A DNA stretch of 64,000 nt, from positions 1-64,000 of the forward strand of contig NZ_JACHWY010000002.1 of NCBI RefSeq assembly GCF_014191715.1, given 5' to 3'. The notes under the pieces were generated by a model. That model did not search any database. It saw only the letters and a program-made list of their open reading frames with translations, and was not told the origin of the DNA. This document shows positions 21,605 through 31,231 of this stretch, piece after piece. The position numbers were made by a program, and so were the translations under genes. Each line of letters opens with the position of its first letter. Position 1 is the stretch's first letter. Source of the DNA: Litorivivens lipolytica (lineage in GTDB: Bacteria > Pseudomonadota > Gammaproteobacteria > Pseudomonadales > Spongiibacteraceae).

Positions 21605-22114
21605 ATGGCGCGTGGAATCAATAAAGTCATTCTGATCGGAAACCTCGGTCAGGATCCGGAAACCCGCTATATGCCCTCGGGCGGCGCGGTCACCAATGTC
21701 ACCCTGGCCACCAGTGAAAGCTGGAAGGACAAAAATACCGGTCAGCCGCAAGAGCGTACCGAGTGGCACCGGGTGGTTTTCTTCAATCGTCTGGGCGAAA
21801 TCGCCGGTGAATACCTGAAGAAGGGCTCCAAGGTTTACGTGGAAGGCTCGCTGCGCACCCGCAAGTGGCAGGGGCAGGACGGTCAGGATCGCTACACGAC
21901 CGAAATCGTCGCCAGCGAAATGCAAATGCTGGATTCCCGTGGTGGCTCCGGTATGGGTGGCGGCATGGGCGGTGGTATGGACGACTATAATCAAGCGCCG
22001 CCGCAACAGCAGCAACGCCGTCAGCCCCAGCAGTCAGCGCCGCCGCAGCAGAATCAACCTCCCCAGCAACCGGCTGGCAACTTCGATGATTTTGATGACG
22101 ACATTCCGTTTTAG
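21605..22114 (+). CDS. ssb: Single-stranded DNA-binding protein
   Basis: This 169-residue SSB has an OB fold (residues about 1-110; start [19 protein letters not shown]), a Gly- and Gln-rich disordered linker (about 118-158), and the acidic tip DFDDDIPF that recruits repair and replication partners. Its place beside uvrA and the MFS gene is conserved. A terminator follows. Confidence 0.98.
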   Translation: MARGINKVILIGNLGQDPETRYMPSGGAVTNVTLATSESWKDKNTGQPQERTEWHRVVFFNRLGEIAGEYLKKGSKVYVEGSLRTRKWQGQDGQDRYTTEIVASEMQMLDSRGGSGMGGGMGGGMDDYNQAPPQQQQRRQPQQSAPPQQNQPPQQPAGNFDDFDDDIPF

Positions 22115-22152
22115 GTTTTCACTGTCGGTATGAGTAAGACATTGTGGAATGG

Positions 22153-22177
22153 AGGCCTGTATCAACAGGCCTTTTTC
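22153..22177 (+). terminator. Terminator after ssb
   Basis: AGGCCTGT pairs with ACAGGCCT across an ATCA loop, followed by TTTTT. Confidence 0.9.
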
Positions 22178-22232
22178 GTTTCTGACTTCTGTGAATCCGT
22201 GCGGATACCGCGGCGGGTGTTGGAGGAGCAAC

Positions 22233-23498
22233 ATGAGCGCCTTTGAGAATGCGGTGTTGTTCGCCATCCCGGGTTTTCTGCTGTTGATGCTGCTCGAGTT
22301 TGCGTGGAGCAAATGGAATGGGCCGGACACCTGGCACCACCACGCGGATGCGGTATCCAGTATCAGTTCCGGTCTCACCTATCTGGTATTGCGCACCCTG
22401 GGTTTTGGGGTGTTGGTCATCAGTTACGATTGGGTGGCTGAGCGTATTGCAGTGAGCGAACCCATCATCACCGGATTTTGGCTGTATGCGCTGGTGTTCC
22501 TATGGAAGGATTTTACCAGCTACTGGATGCACCGTTGGGCCCACGCCAACAGCTTTTTGTGGGCCATGCACCTGATTCATCACAGCAGCGAAGAATTTAA
22601 TCTGGCCGTCGCGCTGCGTCAGAATGCCTTTAACTGGTTTTCTTATGGCGGGCTGATGCTGCTGCCTCTGGCCTTGCTTGGGGTGCCGACCGAAGTTGTC
22701 GCCGTTGTATTGCCCGTGCAATTCTTTATGCAATTCTGGTATCACACCCAGCACGTGGGCAAGCTCGGCCCGTTTGAATATTTTCTGGTAACGCCGTCCC
22801 AGCATCGGGTGCACCACGCGATTAACCCACAGTATATCGACAAAAATTTTGGTCAGATTTTTTGTTGGGATCGCCTGTTTGGCACCTTTCAGGAAGAGTT
22901 GCGCGACGAGCCGCCGGCCTATGGCATCACTACACCCGTGCGTCACTACAACCCGGTGATGATAGAACTGAACTACATGGGGCGCCTTCTGCGCGATGCC
23001 CTGACGACCAGAAAATGGCGCGATAAGGCGTCAGTATTTTTATCGCGCACGGGATGGCGGCCGGAGGATGTTAAGCGTCGTTGGCCCGATGAGAAGTTAG
23101 ACTACCGAGATCCAGGTCAGAAGTTTCAACGGCCTCAGCCGCGGTGGTTGATTCTATGGGCTTGGGTGCAGTTTGCGGTTCTGTTATTGGCGACCGCTTA
23201 TACGCTGGCGAATATCGGAGAGCTGTCCGTTCTGACCAAAACGGCATTGTTACTGTTTGTTCTCTCTGGTGTTGTAGCGAATAGTCAGCAGCTAATGCTC
23301 ACGCCCTCGCTTGTCGCCGAGGCCTTGCGTTTCGTTATGCTGACGGCGGTTGCAGTGATAGAGGGGGCGGCGTTTGCTCATTGGGGCGTCTGGCTGCTTC
23401 CCCTGCTTGCGTTAGTATGCGGCCTCTCTGTCTGGGTTGGCGGGCGGGTTTGCGCGCCGAGCGGGCAACTTGCCGCGGATATAAGTCACGGAGGATAG
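22233..23498 (+). CDS. Sterol desaturase / fatty acid hydroxylase family membrane protein
   Basis: This 421-residue membrane protein has the di-iron histidine motifs of the family: HRWAH (about residue 100), HLIHH (about 112) and HRVHH (about 191). These lie among several hydrophobic helices, and four more helices follow the catalytic part (about 300-410). Such enzymes hydroxylate or desaturate lipids; the substrate here is unknown. I start at the ATG at 22233, which has a GGAGGAGCAAC Shine-Dalgarno. The frame stays open upstream into the ssb terminator. Confidence 0.88.
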   Translation: MSAFENAVLFAIPGFLLLMLLEFAWSKWNGPDTWHHHADAVSSISSGLTYLVLRTLGFGVLVISYDWVAERIAVSEPIITGFWLYALVFLWKDFTSYWMHRWAHANSFLWAMHLIHHSSEEFNLAVALRQNAFNWFSYGGLMLLPLALLGVPTEVVAVVLPVQFFMQFWYHTQHVGKLGPFEYFLVTPSQHRVHHAINPQYIDKNFGQIFCWDRLFGTFQEELRDEPPAYGITTPVRHYNPVMIELNYMGRLLRDALTTRKWRDKASVFLSRTGWRPEDVKRRWPDEKLDYRDPGQKFQRPQPRWLILWAWVQFAVLLLATAYTLANIGELSVLTKTALLLFVLSGVVANSQQLMLTPSLVAEALRFVMLTAVAVIEGAAFAHWGVWLLPLLALVCGLSVWVGGRVCAPSGQLAADISHGG

Positions 23499-23594
23499 AT
23501 CTCATCGACACTTGAACCCTGCGCTGTTAGGTGCAATTGCGAGTAGCGGCCGGCGACCGTATGATGCGGGTTTTCCCGCGACAGGACAGCTACC

Positions 23595-24353
23595 ATGCCG
23601 TCAAACTTGAACCTGCTCAATTCACTGGCCACGTCTTCGGCTGCTCTCTGGCGCGGCACTATGAGCCGCCCGGCAGTGCGGCAGCCCGCGAAAATGCTGG
23701 AGTTGTATGATATTGAGAACTGCCCTTACTGCCGGCTGGTTCGCGAGCTACTGACCGAGCTGGAGCTTGAGGTGTTGGTCTATCCCTGTCCGAAGCGGGG
23801 TGAGCGATACCGGGCTGAAGCCAAGCGGCTCGGCGGTAAGGCCCAGTTTCCGTTGCTGATCGACCCGAATACCGGTCAGCAGCTCTATGAATCGGCGGAT
23901 ATTATCCGCTATCTCTGCACCACCTACGGTGAGCGCAGTGCGCCCTCCACACTGCGCCTTAAGGTAATCAATACCGCTTCCTCCATGTTGGCTTCCGGCT
24001 TGCGCACGCGCCACGGCATGTTCGCGCGGCCTTCACACGCTGCCGCCAAGCCGCTGATTTTATGGGGTTTTGAATCCAGTCCTTATGCCCGTTTGGTGCG
24101 TGAGCGCCTGTGCGAGCTGGAACTCCCCTACATTTTGCGCCCCATCGGTAAAGCCCAGTGGCAAGACTTTGCTTTGACGCCCTTGCGCAACCGGCTCTGG
24201 CCGGAGTTGGAGCACAGTAGTGCACCACGGCGTGCGCTCAAAGCCAAAACGGGGCAGGTTATGGCGCCCTATCTGGAAGATCCCAATTCCGGAGTGGCCT
24301 TGTTTGAGTCTGAGGATATTCTCGACTACTTGCACGAGACCTATAGCCGTTAG
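23595..24353 (+). CDS. Tandem GST-N/glutaredoxin-like two-domain protein
   Basis: This 252-residue protein has two thioredoxin-fold domains of the glutathione S-transferase N-terminal type. The first (about 34-117) holds a CPYC active site and ends QLYESADIIRYLCTTYG. The second (about 152-252) has SSPYA in place of the active site and ends ALFESEDILDYLHETYS. The repeat arose by duplication, and only the first copy keeps redox cysteines. No helical GST C-terminal domain follows either copy. The function is unknown; a disulfide or glutathione-linked role is an inference. Confidence 0.8.
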   Translation: MPSNLNLLNSLATSSAALWRGTMSRPAVRQPAKMLELYDIENCPYCRLVRELLTELELEVLVYPCPKRGERYRAEAKRLGGKAQFPLLIDPNTGQQLYESADIIRYLCTTYGERSAPSTLRLKVINTASSMLASGLRTRHGMFARPSHAAAKPLILWGFESSPYARLVRERLCELELPYILRPIGKAQWQDFALTPLRNRLWPELEHSSAPRRALKAKTGQVMAPYLEDPNSGVALFESEDILDYLHETYSR

Positions 24354-24754
24354 ATCTTTTATTTCTATAGAGTTTTTGCCTGCGATGTGATTGCTCGAGC
24401 GAGTAAGCCTCGTTTTGTATGACTTAAATCAACAAATTTTCGATTTCCCAGTTGATTATTTGCCGGGCGAAACGCTGCGGTGCATAGTAAATCTGCGGTA
24501 GAAGCCGTTGACGAGTTGGTGTTATTCCTACTCGCGTGTAGGGAGGCTCGGGCGATAGAATGGATGGTCTATCGCTGTTGCGCGCGCCGACACGGACATG
24601 GAGTCCGCAGGCGTGAAAGCAACTCGCTCTTGTTCCGTACAAGAGCAATGGAATTCTTGTGTTCCGGCTATTGTCTGAGCGCAAGGCGAATGGATTCCCT
24701 GTCTCGTGGTTGAAGTGAGCCCGGTGGCAGGAAAAGCTATACGGTGAGTTATTC
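24354..24754 (+). other. Gene-poor intergenic stretch with hairpins
   Basis: I see no convincing gene in these 401 bases. A 77-codon frame (24480-24713) has poor composition. Two neat hairpins are present, GCGATAG/CTATCGC (24552-24575) and GCTCTTG/CAAGAGC (24626-24646), along with an FNR-like box (24419-24432). It could be a long 5' leader of the next gene or hold a small RNA. Confidence 0.35.
24419..24432 (+). promoter_or_regulatory. Candidate FNR box (weaker)
   Basis: ATGAC-TTAA-ATCAA matches the FNR consensus TTGAT-N4-ATCAA at 8 of 10 positions. It lies 323 bp before the NTF2-like gene and near the FNR-type gene, but not at an ideal distance from a start. Confidence 0.3.
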
Positions 24755-25150
24755 ATGGATAGAGAAAAGGCACTGGAGTTTGCCTGGGAATGGATTTTTG
24801 CAGTCAATTCCCACGATGTTGAGAAAATTTTAACGCTTTACAGCGATGATGTAGTACTTGATTCGCCAGTCATTGTTGGGCGCTTTGGAATTGAGGAGGG
24901 CATGCTTCAGGGTAAGCAGCATCTCCGGCATTATTGGGAGATGGCGATGGAGGTTCGCCCCTATATTTACTTCCGGCTTATCGACGTTTTTGTCGGTGTT
25001 AGAACAGTGATTGTCTACTACGAAAACCTAGGGCGTACCATGGTTTGCGAAACGTTCGATTTCGACCATGATGGCAAAGTCATTTGCTCAAGTTCCCTTC
25101 CCGGTGAGCCGCTCTCAGATGTGCCGTGCCTGTATTACGTCAACCGCTGA
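24755..25150 (+). CDS. NTF2-like (SnoaL-fold) protein
   Basis: This 131-residue protein fits the NTF2-like/SnoaL alpha-beta barrel. An N-terminal helix (ALEFAWEWIFAVNSHDVEKI) is followed by LYSDDVVLDSPVIVGRF and a beta-rich C-terminal half. Members are small isomerases, hydrolases or ligand-binding proteins; the substrate is unknown here. It is convergent with the FNR-type gene, with stops 2 bp apart. Confidence 0.7.
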   Translation: MDREKALEFAWEWIFAVNSHDVEKILTLYSDDVVLDSPVIVGRFGIEEGMLQGKQHLRHYWEMAMEVRPYIYFRLIDVFVGVRTVIVYYENLGRTMVCETFDFDHDGKVICSSSLPGEPLSDVPCLYYVNR

Positions 25151-25151
25151 A

Positions 25152-25907
25152 TCAGTCGGCTTCGCTTAGCATTTTGCTTAGCGCATCGTAGTTCATTAGC
25201 GTCACTCTACGGTTGAAAACTTTGATGAGGCGCTTTTTGCTCAGCGAGGTCAGGGTGCGGCTGAGTGATTCTGGAGAGACCCCCAAAAAGTTGCTGATGT
25301 CGGTTCTGCCCATGGGCAAAACCATATCAAGAAAGGCTTGGCCGCGACGCTTTTGCTGCTCGGAGATGAAAAGCAAAAAGGCCGCTACTCGCTGCTGCAC
25401 GGAGCCAGAGCGAATAATGGCGAACAGGCGCAGGCTTTCCAGGTGTTGGAGGCTGATTGTTTCGATAAAGTGTTTTTTGACCTGATTTAAACGGTTGAGC
25501 AAATCCAACAGTTTGTCGTAGTCGACTGCGCATATGACGCTGCGCTCCAGCGCGATAATGCGTGAATCAAACTGTCTCTGGCCGATAGCTTCGAGTCCAA
25601 TAAGATTGCCGGAGAAGTAAAAGGCCTGGATATTGGCTTCGTTGATCCGGTTGATCGCTTTAAAGGTGCCAGACTTCACTATGAACAATAGGCTGAATTT
25701 GGTCTCATCACTCAGCAGATCTTCGCCGGCATCAATAGCAAAATTTCCGCTTACCGCACTTTCGAAGATTGGTAGCAGGTTGGTGTCTGCAAGTGAACGC
25801 GGCAGACAGCGATTCAGCAGGGCGCATTCGGAACATTTGCTCTCGCCGCGCAAGCGCATCAGCGAGATATAGTTCTCTACCGGATCGGGGCTGTGTTTAT
25901 CCGCCAT
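25152..25907 (-). CDS. fnr: FNR/ANR-type oxygen-sensing transcription regulator
   Basis: This 251-residue Crp/Fnr regulator has all four cysteines needed for the oxygen-labile [4Fe-4S] cluster: C25, C28 and C34 (C-X2-C-X5-C) and C126, matching E. coli FNR C20/23/29/122. The recognition helix (SPESLSRTL) keeps E213, S216 and R217, the residues that read TTGAT half sites. It should therefore be active without oxygen and bind FNR boxes. It lies 75 bp downstream of the CheB-CheR hybrid on the same strand, so the two may share a transcript. Confidence 0.9.
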   Translation of the reverse strand: MADKHSPDPVENYISLMRLRGESKCSECALLNRCLPRSLADTNLLPIFESAVSGNFAIDAGEDLLSDETKFSLLFIVKSGTFKAINRINEANIQAFYFSGNLIGLEAIGQRQFDSRIIALERSVICAVDYDKLLDLLNRLNQVKKHFIETISLQHLESLRLFAIIRSGSVQQRVAAFLLFISEQQKRRGQAFLDMVLPMGRTDISNFLGVSPESLSRTLTSLSKKRLIKVFNRRVTLMNYDALSKMLSEAD

Positions 25908-25982
25908 GATTTTGCCTGCGAAGTGCGCCTTTCTGCCTCCCTGGCGTTCGGGGGCGGCTTGCCCCCGGGTCGCACTTCAGTC

Positions 25983-28900
25983 CTATTTTGGCTGTAAATT
26001 AATTAGAATTTTTTCAGCCTGTCCGTTTTTGTCGTTGACCTCTAGGACGGCGTGGTTTGCAACTACGTTTACAGCGTCTCCTTTTTGTGAGCAGATGGCA
26101 TACTCGCCTTCCAGCGATGCGCCCAATTCAGAATGAGTCAGTTCGTTCAGTATGCCGCGCAGGATCTCACGGTCGCTAGCCGGTAGCAGGGTGTAGAGTT
26201 CATCGCCCATATAGTTACTGAGTTTGGATTCCTTTAGGCCGGTCAGGTCAAGGAAGGCTTTGTTCGCAGCATCAATTTCTTCCAGCTCAAGGTCGAGCAA
26301 AACACAGGGGGTTAAGCTGGCTTTCACGACCGCTTCCAGGCGTTTCTGGGATTGCTCTGCTTCGCGCTCAAAGCTCAGCTTTTCGGTCATATCGGTGATG
26401 CTGCCCATGACCTTGACGGCCTGTTTCAGGTCGTTGAATGAGACTACGGCTTCCATTGATACGATGATCGTGTTGCGATCACTGTCCTGTGCCTTGAAAA
26501 CAAAAGGCTGGGAGGCTTTATTGACCAGCAAGTCAGTCAAGTGGCGTTCCAGTCGATTGCGGTCGTCGGGGTGGGCAACGCCTATAAAGGCTTCGTAGGA
26601 CGGGTGAAATACTTTCTCGTCGAGACCAAATACACGGTAACACCCGCGGCTCCAGGTAAATTTGCGGGTCGCTACATCCCACATCCACGAGCCGGTCCGG
26701 CCGATACGTTCGGCTTCGTCGCGCAGTGTGTTGGCTTGCTCCAGTTCAGAGCGCAGTCGCAATAGTTCGCGTTGTTGTTGCTCTTTGTCTTCGTAGGCCA
26801 CTTTCAGTTCGGAATAGGCAGTCTGTAATTCTTCGTTGGTCGACTGCAGCTCCTCGTTAGTGGTTTCCAGTTCCTCGTTTGAGCTCTGCAGTTCTTCATT
26901 TGAACTCTGCAGTTCCTCGTTCATGGATTGCATTTCTTCATTCGAGGCTTCTAATTCCTCGATAACATTTTGCAGTTGCTCTTTGGTGCGTGCCAATAAG
27001 CGGTGCTGTTCCAATACCACCGCCTCGGTGGTCGATTCGCTTTCGCCGCTATGCACGGGCATGCTGTCGGCGCGTTCTATCTGACAATAAATGATTGTCA
27101 TGGTGCCGGCCGGTTTGGCGAGTACTGCCTTGGCGAAAATCAGCTTAACCCAGCAATCTTCGCCGTTGAGTTCAAGATTGATGTAGCCCGTGTCGGTAAC
27201 GTTGTCCTGGCTTTCCAGCTGGTGCAGCGCCGAGCGCACATCGACAGCGAGACGCGGATGCAGGTTTTTATAGATATTGTTACTGGGTTTGCCTTCGGGG
27301 CGTACAAGAATCGGATTGGTGCCCTCGGTAAACATGATGTCCTGGTTGTCATTAATGACAATGGCGTTGGGCAGCAGAAGATCCTTCATCTTCGCTGTGA
27401 TCAACTCCTGGTAGACCTCGTCCGAGCTTGATGCGGTGCGCGAGCTTTTTTCCAGTTTGCGATCGCCGACATCCTCGCGGTTGCGGTCGCTGTACTGACC
27501 GGCACGCACTTGACGCTCCGGTGGCAGCTGCTTGCCGATAAAGACACTCTCGTAAAGTTTTGCCGTTTTTGACAGCGGGCGGTAATGTTCCTGAAAAATA
27601 CCGATGGATTCCGATTGCCCCAGCATTAACAGGCCGCGCGGGTTCAGCGCGTAGTGGAAGGTCGGTAGCAGTTGCCGCTGCAGTTCCATAGTGAAATAAA
27701 TCATCAGGTTGCGGCAGCTCACCAGGTCGAGCCGCAAGAAGGGCGGATCGCGGTTAACGTCGTGCAGTGAGAAGATCAGTTTGGATTTGATGCTTTTAAC
27801 AACTTCATACTGGTCGTTATTTATCGACAGGTATTTCTGCCGCATGGATTTCGGCAGATTCTGGATGGCAATTTCCGGGTAGATGCCGTTGCGTGCGTAG
27901 GTAATAGCACGCTTGTCGATGTCCGTTGCGAATATCTGCACCTTCCAATCGCTGATTTCGTCGCCGAGTATGTCGGAAACAATCATCGCCATGGAGTAGG
28001 CTTCTTCACCGGTGGAGCAGCCTACCGACCAGATGCGCAGTGTCTTGGTTTCTTTTTCCTGTATGTACTTCGCGAGTTCTCCGCGGAGTACCTCATAGGC
28101 GCGAGCATCCCTGAAGAACGACGTTACCCCGATCAGCATATCGTTGAACAGGAAGGAGGCTTCCTCCTTGTGATCGCGCATGTACTTTAGATATTGCTCG
28201 GGTGTGCTGATCTTGAGTGTTGCCATGCGGCGCTCAATGCGGCGCACAATGGTGTTCTCTTTGTAGAGCCGGAAGTCGACATCGCAGTTCACCCGTAACT
28301 GGTGAATGATGCCGTCGTACACCGGGCGGGAAATGACTTCCGCGTCGGAGTTGCGAACCCGCGGAAAGGACAGCAGGTTGATGAGCTCTTGGCCGATATT
28401 GGCGGGAGGGATGATCAGGTCGATATTCCCTGAATTGATCGCCGCGTTTGGCATACCGTCAAATTTGGCCGTTTCCGGGTCTTGCACCACGCCGATGCCA
28501 TTCTCCGCTTTGATGGCGCGGATGCCTCGGGAGCCGTCACTGCCGGTGCCAGACAGGATGATACCAATACTGTGCTCGCCTTTTTCGGTGGCGATGGACT
28601 CCAGCAGCATATCCACAGACGGGCGCGGAGTATGTCGCATGTCAGGGTAGCTGGTAAGCCGGATGTGGTCGTTGGGGGCGAGCTCGATATTATGATTGGG
28701 TGGGCAGATATACAGCTCGTTGGGCTGGAGTACGGCACCGTCGATGGCGGCCCGCACAGGGATGGTTGAGTCCTTCTCTAGCAGGTCGACCATCATGCTT
28801 CGATACGAGGGCGATAAGTGCTGGGCAACTAGGAAGCTGAAACCTGAGTCTACCGGCAAATTCGATACCAGCGATTGCATGGCCTCAAGCCCGCCGGCGC

Positions 28901-29024
28901 TCGCACCAATACCAACAACGATCAATTCATCTTTATAGGGCTTTCCTGTCTTCTTTTTGCTTTCTGATGTGCTTTTTTCAGTGTTGTTTTCTTCGGCGGC
29001 TGAGCTGCCTTTCTCGTCTGCCAT
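25983..29024 (-). CDS. CheB-CheR-PAS hybrid chemosensory protein
   Basis: This 1013-residue fusion begins with a CheB methylesterase domain (about 33-215) with an intact S42/H69/D163 triad (GASAGG, QHLSP, GTGSDG). A CheR methyltransferase follows (about 220-490; [12 protein letters not shown] is the SAM site). After a linker comes a coiled coil of NEEL-type heptads (about 670-760), then two PAS domains (about 770-880 and 895-1005). There is no receiver, kinase or GGDEF output. Similar hybrids exist in many bacteria, mostly uncharacterised. Its likely partners are the neighbouring FNR-type regulator or the PAS-GGDEF protein. Confidence 0.88.
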   Translation of the reverse strand: MADEKGSSAAEENNTEKSTSESKKKTGKPYKDELIVVGIGASAGGLEAMQSLVSNLPVDSGFSFLVAQHLSPSYRSMMVDLLEKDSTIPVRAAIDGAVLQPNELYICPPNHNIELAPNDHIRLTSYPDMRHTPRPSVDMLLESIATEKGEHSIGIILSGTGSDGSRGIRAIKAENGIGVVQDPETAKFDGMPNAAINSGNIDLIIPPANIGQELINLLSFPRVRNSDAEVISRPVYDGIIHQLRVNCDVDFRLYKENTIVRRIERRMATLKISTPEQYLKYMRDHKEEASFLFNDMLIGVTSFFRDARAYEVLRGELAKYIQEKETKTLRIWSVGCSTGEEAYSMAMIVSDILGDEISDWKVQIFATDIDKRAITYARNGIYPEIAIQNLPKSMRQKYLSINNDQYEVVKSIKSKLIFSLHDVNRDPPFLRLDLVSCRNLMIYFTMELQRQLLPTFHYALNPRGLLMLGQSESIGIFQEHYRPLSKTAKLYESVFIGKQLPPERQVRAGQYSDRNREDVGDRKLEKSSRTASSSDEVYQELITAKMKDLLLPNAIVINDNQDIMFTEGTNPILVRPEGKPSNNIYKNLHPRLAVDVRSALHQLESQDNVTDTGYINLELNGEDCWVKLIFAKAVLAKPAGTMTIIYCQIERADSMPVHSGESESTTEAVVLEQHRLLARTKEQLQNVIEELEASNEEMQSMNEELQSSNEELQSSNEELETTNEELQSTNEELQTAYSELKVAYEDKEQQQRELLRLRSELEQANTLRDEAERIGRTGSWMWDVATRKFTWSRGCYRVFGLDEKVFHPSYEAFIGVAHPDDRNRLERHLTDLLVNKASQPFVFKAQDSDRNTIIVSMEAVVSFNDLKQAVKVMGSITDMTEKLSFEREAEQSQKRLEAVVKASLTPCVLLDLELEEIDAANKAFLDLTGLKESKLSNYMGDELYTLLPASDREILRGILNELTHSELGASLEGEYAICSQKGDAVNVVANHAVLEVNDKNGQAEKILINLQPK

Positions 29025-29556
29025 TGGCGGAGCCTCGTTGTGATCGCATCGTACTGAGTTGTGGGGCGGGCGCGCTAGGGCGCGCCGAAGCCTTATTAAC
29101 TCAGAGTCTACACCATCCTTCGGGCGGCCGCTGAATCAACCCGTATTGTCAGATGTTATTTCTAAGTTTCTGTTTCATCAGCGAATATCAGAGCTGGTGA
29201 TTATAAGTCAGTGCGAGGGTGCTTGTAGCGCAAGATTTTGACTTTTATCAAGCCAGCAGCCCGTGACGGCGAGGGTTTCTTGTGGCTCCTTTGTTGCTGG
29301 CTCAGTATGGCAATCGCCATATTGCCCCCTGTCGTCGTGCAGGAGTGGGTGGCAAGCAGAGCACAGATTCATCACAGGGAGTGTCGAGTCTGGTCTATAA
29401 CCGGCTGGCGCGGAGTCGCCAGAATCGTGCAGTTGTTGTCCGTTGCGTCGGTATAGCGCCTCGGAACTGCGCTCTAATCGTTGCGGTTGGGGCCGTTAAC
29501 GGAATGGAATTCCGCCGTGTGTTTGTTTGAAGCGCACGGAGCCAATCAGGTGATGA
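29025..29556. other. 532-bp divergent regulatory region
   Basis: No gene is supported here. It separates the minus-strand CheB-CheR hybrid from the plus-strand PAS-GGDEF gene. It contains the FNR box at 29238-29251, a perfect minus-strand TATAAT at 29205-29200 and a GGCGCGCTAGGGCGCGCC repeat near 29068-29086. Confidence 0.5.
29238..29251 (-). promoter_or_regulatory. Candidate FNR box
   Basis: TTGAC-TTTT-ATCAA matches the FNR consensus TTGAT-N4-ATCAA at 9 of 10 positions. On the minus strand a perfect TATAAT (29205-29200) lies 42 bp from its centre and has no good -35, as expected of an activator-dependent promoter. The implied distance of about -51.5 is not a standard class I or II position. 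This would place the hybrid-fnr unit under its own regulator. The site could also act on the plus-strand gene. Confidence 0.55.
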
Positions 29557-30936
29557 ATGTTGGATAATGACAGGGCAGGTGTTGCGCGAGCATGTAAAAC
29601 CTTGCCCGCGAAGCCACAAATCGACGATTCCAAACCCCAGCCGTTGCTGACCGGCGTCGCCGGGGGCGGTAACCGAGCTCTACTGAGCAACGCATTTCAG
29701 TCCAATCCGGTGCCCTCTCTGGTTATTGATGTTGGCTTGGGTATCCGCTACGCCAATGACGCGGCCGCGCGGGTATTCGGCTTTCAAGAGCGCAGTGGGC
29801 GCATGCACCTGCGCAGCACGTTTCGGCACTTTGTCGGCAGCCGGGCCCTGTTATTTTGTGACTGGCTGCGAGATAGCGAGTCAACCAAGGGGTTTGAGCT
29901 CCTTCTTTATGGCCGTGAGCTCGGTCGCTATATGCTTTTCAAGAATAATGTAACTATTGCCGGGGTGCCGCACTTTGTTCTCAATATGGTGCCGCGAGAA
30001 GAATTTGAACCCCTCGACCTCGATCAGCTTATTACCCAGACCATTTTTTGTTATTCTCAATTGCCAATCTATGTCACCGACGCATCGGGTGCAGTGGTCG
30101 AGGCTAGCACCGGTTTGATGAACCTGATTGGTCGCGAGGAATGGCAACTGTCGGATAGCAAGGATGTGATCCGCTTTGATGAGTTCCAGGGCCGATATCT
30201 GCCCGGTGCTGTGCTCGAGTCGATTCGTGGTGGTCAGCCTTGGAGTGGCGAGGTGACCGGGCGCGTCTTGTCCGGTCGTCGCTTCAAAGCACAGTTGACG
30301 GTGACAAGTGCTGAGAATGTTGCTGGCGGTGGCAACAACGCGGAGCTGTATGTCCATATTCTTGAAAAAGTGGAAGTCGAGTCCGAGGAGGGCCAGCCTC
30401 TGCAGTCGGTAGCGGAACAGGATCTCACGACCGGCATGTTGAATCGCGTTGGCTTTGCCAGAGCATTCGACACGGTGCTCGCGGAAGCCACCCGAACGGG
30501 TGAGCCGCTGCATGTGGTATTTGTCGATTTGGATCGGTTTCCTCAAATTGATCGGCAATTCGGTAGCGCGCTGAGTGATCGCGTGTTGACCAATGCCGCA
30601 CTTCGTCTCAAAGGCGCAGTGCGCGAATCTGACATTCTGGCCCGGTTGGCACCCTTGGAGTTTGTTGTGGTGCTGCAGAGTGACAATGTGGGGGCGGTTG
30701 CCAGCAAGTTGGTAGAGTTGCTGGCCAAGCCCTACGGTATTGATGGGCAGATCATAGAGTCTGCAGCAAGTATCGGCGTTGCCAGTTACCCGGATGATGG
30801 GCTTAACGCCAAAGAGTTGATGGTGCGTGCAGACTGCGCTAAGTACGCCAGCAAGCGCAAAGGTGGAAACGGCTACACCTTCTATGCTGACTGTGATCAG
30901 CAATTGCGCGACATCTTTAGCCCGCTGAGCCCCTAA
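29557..30936 (+). CDS. PAS-PAS protein with degenerate GGDEF domain
   Basis: This 459-residue protein lacks membrane segments. It has two PAS-like regions (about 48-150 and 165-270) and a C-terminal GGDEF-fold domain (about 290-450). The active loop reads APLEF (365-369), so catalysis is unlikely. The inhibitory site RESD (356-359), five residues before it, is intact. Known proteins with this pattern act as c-di-GMP receptors. It is divergent from the CheB-CheR hybrid. The function is inferred, not shown. Confidence 0.82.
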   Translation: MLDNDRAGVARACKTLPAKPQIDDSKPQPLLTGVAGGGNRALLSNAFQSNPVPSLVIDVGLGIRYANDAAARVFGFQERSGRMHLRSTFRHFVGSRALLFCDWLRDSESTKGFELLLYGRELGRYMLFKNNVTIAGVPHFVLNMVPREEFEPLDLDQLITQTIFCYSQLPIYVTDASGAVVEASTGLMNLIGREEWQLSDSKDVIRFDEFQGRYLPGAVLESIRGGQPWSGEVTGRVLSGRRFKAQLTVTSAENVAGGGNNAELYVHILEKVEVESEEGQPLQSVAEQDLTTGMLNRVGFARAFDTVLAEATRTGEPLHVVFVDLDRFPQIDRQFGSALSDRVLTNAALRLKGAVRESDILARLAPLEFVVVLQSDNVGAVASKLVELLAKPYGIDGQIIESAASIGVASYPDDGLNAKELMVRADCAKYASKRKGGNGYTFYADCDQQLRDIFSPLSP

Positions 30937-31231
30937 CGCGGGCTGCACCCTCCGCAAACCGATAGCTAAGCCCTTGAAAGGCGGCTCGATTGCGGCGTTA
31001 TTTCATCCCGAATGGGGCTGTCTTCCCGAAAATACGGTTACAAAGCAGTGGCTTAGCCCTAAAAACCGTAATATGTCAATTTTCCAATCGCTATTTTAAG
31101 CATTTCATCACACCTCCCCCGGTATTCACGTATTGTAAATGTGAATCGATGCCGCCCATGGCTTAAGGGGCGGCGCATCAAAATCCAATAACGGAGGCCT
31201 TATCAGGCCGACCTACCGCGGGGTGGTGACA
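30937..31231. other. AT-richer intergenic region
   Basis: No gene is supported in these 295 bases. The sequence is richer in A and T than its flanks, carries a spaced TACGGTT/AACCGTA pair (about 31032-31070), and ends with the palindrome listed next. It is the probable promoter region of the unknown gene pair that follows. Confidence 0.4.
31124..31146. promoter_or_regulatory. Palindromic candidate operator
   Basis: ATTCAC-N11-GTGAAT has perfect 6-bp outer arms, with two further symmetric base pairs inside. It lies about 85 bp before the unknown gene at 31232. Autoregulation by the HTH protein of the same pair is a possibility. Confidence 0.4.

Noticed and set aside
24480-24713. 77-codon plus-strand frame in the gene-free stretch
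   Set aside because: It has odd Arg- and Cys-rich composition, no Shine-Dalgarno, and spans hairpins.
29557-30936. Active diguanylate cyclase
   Set aside because: The active loop is APLEF, so metal and GTP binding should fail.
29881-30957. 358-codon open frame antisense to the PAS-GGDEF gene
   Set aside because: The plus strand carries clear PAS and GGDEF features; the antisense has none.
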